Shown in pieces: positions 62,211 through 64,000 of a stretch of 64,000 bases of DNA (positions within the stretch are counted from its first letter, which is position 1; the number at the start of each line of letters is the position of its first letter). The stretch spans positions 1-64,000 of the forward strand of contig JAYUSQ010000117.1 of assembly GCA_043755595.1 (NCBI GenBank), read 5' to 3'. The translations under genes and the position numbers were made by a program. The stretch is from VFZP01 sp043755595. GTDB lineage: Bacteria; Acidobacteriota; Terriglobia; Bryobacterales; Bryobacteraceae. The notes under the pieces are model-generated. The model made no database searches. It had not been told where the DNA came from and worked only from the letters and a program-made list of their open reading frames with translations.

Positions 62211-63623
62211 TTATGCCAGTAACTTTTTAACAACATGGCCTTCGACGTCCGTCAAGCGGAAGTCACGGCCCATGTGGCGGTAAGTCAGTTTAGTATGATC
62301 AAAACCAAGGCGATTGAGAAGCGTCGCCTGTAAGTCGTGAACGTGGACGGGATCTTCAGTAATGTTCAGGCAAAGGTCATCGGTCTTGCCGTGCGTGTAG
62401 CCTGCCCGCAGGCCACCGCCCGCCGCCCACATAGAGAAAGCGTTGGGATGATGATCGCGGCCGGCGTTATCGGTGTCATTCGGGCGGCGCATTTCAACTA
62501 GAGGCGTGCGGCCAAACTCACCGCCCCACACAAGTAGAGTCTCATCGAGAAGGCCGCGTTGCTTGAGGTCCTTGACAAGAGCCGCCGTGGGTTGGTCGAT
62601 CTTACGGCAGCGAATCGGGAGTTGTTTGTTTAACTCGCTGTGGTGGTCCCACGACGCATCCATCATCAGGACAAAACGTACGCCCCGCTCAATCAGGCGG
62701 CGCGCCAGGAGGCAGTTAGTCGCGAATTGGCGCAAGTCTTTGTCTTCGCTATCGACGCCATACATCTCACGAATGGCTTTCGGTTCGTTCGAGAAATCGG
62801 TCAGGTCCGGGCCTGCCGTCTGCATGCGGAAGGCGAGCTCATACGCGGCGATGCGCGAGGCGATCTCCCGGTCACCGGTCGTTTCCAGACGATGGGCGTT
62901 CAAGGCGCCGACCGTGTCGAGCGTGTCGCGTTGGAACTCCGGCGAGACGCCGGGCGGATTCGATAGATACAAGATCGGGTCACCCGAGTTACGGAAGACG
63001 GCGCCCTGGTAGTGCGACGGCATGAAACCGCTGCCGAAGTTAGACGAGCCGCCGGAGGTACCTCTGCCCGAGGTCAGGACTACGAAGCCGGGAAGGTTCT
63101 TCGACTCCGACCCGAGGCCATAAGTGGCCCAGGCGCCCATACTGGGCCGACCGAATTGGATGGAGCCTGTGAATAAAAGTAACTGGCCCGGGTGATGGTT
63201 GAAGGCATCGGTGTGCATGGAGCGAATCAGCGTGATGTCGTCGGCGCACTTACCGATCTCAGGGATTAGTTCAGAGAGTTCCATGCCGCATCGTCCACGG
63301 CGGCGGAACTCAAACTTAGACGCCATGACCGCCGCGCTCGGCTTGATAAAGGCGAGCTTCAGGTCTTTCGTCATCGACTCCGGGAGGGGTTTTCCGTGAT
63401 AGGACTGCAAGCCCGGCTTGGGATCGAATAATTCGTATTGACTCGGGCCGCCTTCCATGAACATGTAAATGACATGTTTGGCTTTGGCGGAAAAATGAGG
63501 CTGTTGGACCAGGGGCGCGTCAGCATGGAGCAGGTCACCGAGCGCAGCCGCGCCAATCCCGCCCGCCACTTGAGAGAGAAAGCGGCGGCGATTGTGGATC
63601 GCGAGGTATTGGAGTTCATTCAT
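62211..63623 (-). CDS. DUF1501 secreted protein
   Basis: 470 residues. A twin-arginine-like leader (RRRFLSQVAGGIGAAALGDLL) and the DUF1501 blocks IYMFMEGGPSQYELFDPKP, IRSMHTDAFNHHPGQLLL, MDASWDHHSELN and LVWGGEFGRTPLVE. DUF1501 resembles the alkaline-phosphatase/sulfatase superfamily but its catalytic role is unproven. It is always paired with DUF1553-type genes, as here, 5 bases upstream on the same strand. Confidence 0.9.
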   Translation of the reverse strand: MNELQYLAIHNRRRFLSQVAGGIGAAALGDLLHADAPLVQQPHFSAKAKHVIYMFMEGGPSQYELFDPKPGLQSYHGKPLPESMTKDLKLAFIKPSAAVMASKFEFRRRGRCGMELSELIPEIGKCADDITLIRSMHTDAFNHHPGQLLLFTGSIQFGRPSMGAWATYGLGSESKNLPGFVVLTSGRGTSGGSSNFGSGFMPSHYQGAVFRNSGDPILYLSNPPGVSPEFQRDTLDTVGALNAHRLETTGDREIASRIAAYELAFRMQTAGPDLTDFSNEPKAIREMYGVDSEDKDLRQFATNCLLARRLIERGVRFVLMMDASWDHHSELNKQLPIRCRKIDQPTAALVKDLKQRGLLDETLLVWGGEFGRTPLVEMRRPNDTDNAGRDHHPNAFSMWAAGGGLRAGYTHGKTDDLCLNITEDPVHVHDLQATLLNRLGFDHTKLTYRHMGRDFRLTDVEGHVVKKLLA

Positions 63624-63628
63624 CGTTG

Positions 63629-64000
63629 TTACTCTCTGGTCAGGAACTCATCGGAGTTGAGGAGCGCGCGAGCTACGCCTAGCCACGATGTTTTGTTAAG
63701 CGCGCGGGTTAGGATTTCCAGTTCGCTTCGGTCCGGCGGGCGTGAAGTCGCGAGGGTGAAGGCGTAGATAAGGGCTGGTTCAGGATTGGGGACCGCTCCC
63801 TCGCGGTCGCGGCTCGGTTGGGTTATTGGGGCGGGTTGGGTTGGTCGTGCGGGTTGGGTTATTGGGGCGGGTTGGGTTGGTTGTGCGGGTTGGGTTACTC
63901 GCATTGTTTCGGTCGGCGGCGCGGTTTGAGTTAACCGTGGGAGTTTCGCTATTCGCTCGGGTTGGGTTATTCGCGCGGCGAAGGCTTCGGCGGCCTCGTG
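63629..64000 (-). CDS. DUF1549/DUF1553 protein, C-terminal part only
   Basis: Open from the window edge to 63629; only the last 123 codons are present. LIYAFTLATSRPPDRSELEIL and ARALLNSDEFLTRE match the end of DUF1553 (PSD1-cytochrome-type) proteins. Between an N-terminal HEAAEAFAARI and this end, about 60 residues of repetitive ITQP and PARPTQP plus PSRDREGAVP have been inserted in frame. The insert appears to be translated repeats, not family sequence. Confidence 0.8.
   Translation of the reverse strand, partial: HEAAEAFAARITQPERIAKLPRLTQTAPPTETMRVTQPAQPTQPAPITQPARPTQPAPITQPSRDREGAVPNPEPALIYAFTLATSRPPDRSELEILTRALNKTSWLGVARALLNSDEFLTRE
63790..63816. repeat. Dispersed palindromic repeat, copy 2, inside coding frame
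   Basis: GACCGC and GCGGTC (63791..63808) form a stem around TCCCTC, and the flank reads CGGCTCGG. In the minus frame it is translated as PSRDREGAVP. Sequence relatives include the degenerate copy at 26130..26184. Confidence 0.6.
63820..63891. repeat. 36-base tandem repeat, two copies, in coding frame
   Basis: Two 36-base units (63820..63855 and 63856..63891) differ at one base. On the minus strand each gives about 12 residues with ITQP and PTQPAP. The start of a third unit (GGGTTA) follows. Because 36 is divisible by 3, the frame stays open. Confidence 0.75.

Noticed and set aside
1..64000. CRISPR array
   Set aside because: No series of regularly spaced direct repeats was seen on either side of the cas10-csm operon or elsewhere. 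The only tandem repeats (63820..63891) are contiguous and inside a coding frame.
1..64000. rRNA or tRNA genes
   Set aside because: I found no 16S/23S/5S-like stretches and no cloverleaf with a TTCGANNC-type arm in the gaps I read. A tRNA scan would be decisive.

Overview
The window looks like chromosomal DNA of an acidobacterium of the Solibacter/Bryobacter type. It is GC-rich, and two proteins (7221..8732 and 59935..61551) carry the C-terminal domain first described from Solibacter (TIGR03437). It also has a DUF1501/DUF1553 pair, a Tat-type Gfo/Idh/MocA oxidoreductase, a DUF6880 relic and dispersed palindromic repeats typical of that group. Two independent systems stand out, together with a belt of decaying genes.

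1..11786 is an exopolysaccharide locus. The minus-strand operon reads Agd3-like deacetylase (CE18 type), TolC-like outer-membrane protein, HlyD-like adaptor, PelF glycosyltransferase, PelG-like membrane transporter (cut by the window edge). A divergent plus-strand operon reads GH114 galactosaminidase with a TIGR03437 tail, a second TIM-barrel glycosidase-like protein, and a second Agd3-like deacetylase. PelF and PelG are the synthase/transport pair of bacterial Pel polysaccharide. GH114 and Agd3-type enzymes are the tailoring set of fungal galactosaminogalactan. I infer a partly de-N-acetylated galactosamine-rich polymer exported through HlyD/TolC-like parts. This is the best candidate here for an undescribed system.

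11856..19534 is mostly housekeeping: a coiled-coil membrane protein, a thiE-fmdE-modC-modB operon without modA, a NUC-family nuclease without a clear start, DUF2277, an amidohydrolase, an EVE/PUA-like plus HNH endonuclease, and a lipoprotein. 19653..25008 is a five-gene type III-A-like CRISPR effector operon (cas10-csm2-csm3-csm4-csm5). Its Cas10 has no HD domain and reads GADD in place of GGDD, and Csm2 has a long Pro/Gly/Arg-rich N-terminal tail. There is no cas6, csm6, adaptation gene or array in the window.

25210..37352 holds an ExeA-like ATPase, a small secreted peptide, a multi-pass membrane protein, an oxidoreductase, uridine kinase, an ECF sigma/anti-sigma/thioredoxin set, SixA, an O-antigen ligase-like protein, a DUF6880 gene broken by one in-frame TAG, a TPR protein, a PLC-like phosphodiesterase, an ornithine cyclodeaminase-family protein and two small zinc-ribbon proteins. 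37431..42432 has an RND pump, fabD and a Uma2/YgiT-type pair. 42469..46295 is a small island that looks foreign: a one-TM protein, a RecQ helicase fused to a phosphoribosyltransferase, and a GIY-YIG nuclease. It lies beside the conserved rpsO-pnp operon.

49027..64000 starts with a large secreted protein with repeated ASH/HYDIN-like domains. Then comes a stretch (52610..59918) where three of five recognisable loci are wrecked: a ParDE toxin-antitoxin module, an NAD-dependent formate dehydrogenase alpha subunit and an MscS channel. Intact genes lie between them (IlvD/Edd dehydratase, methyltransferase). The end carries a TIGR03437 protein, an RraA-family protein, DUF1501, and the C-terminus of a DUF1553 protein that has absorbed repeats into its reading frame. 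I saw no rRNA, tRNA or CRISPR array.
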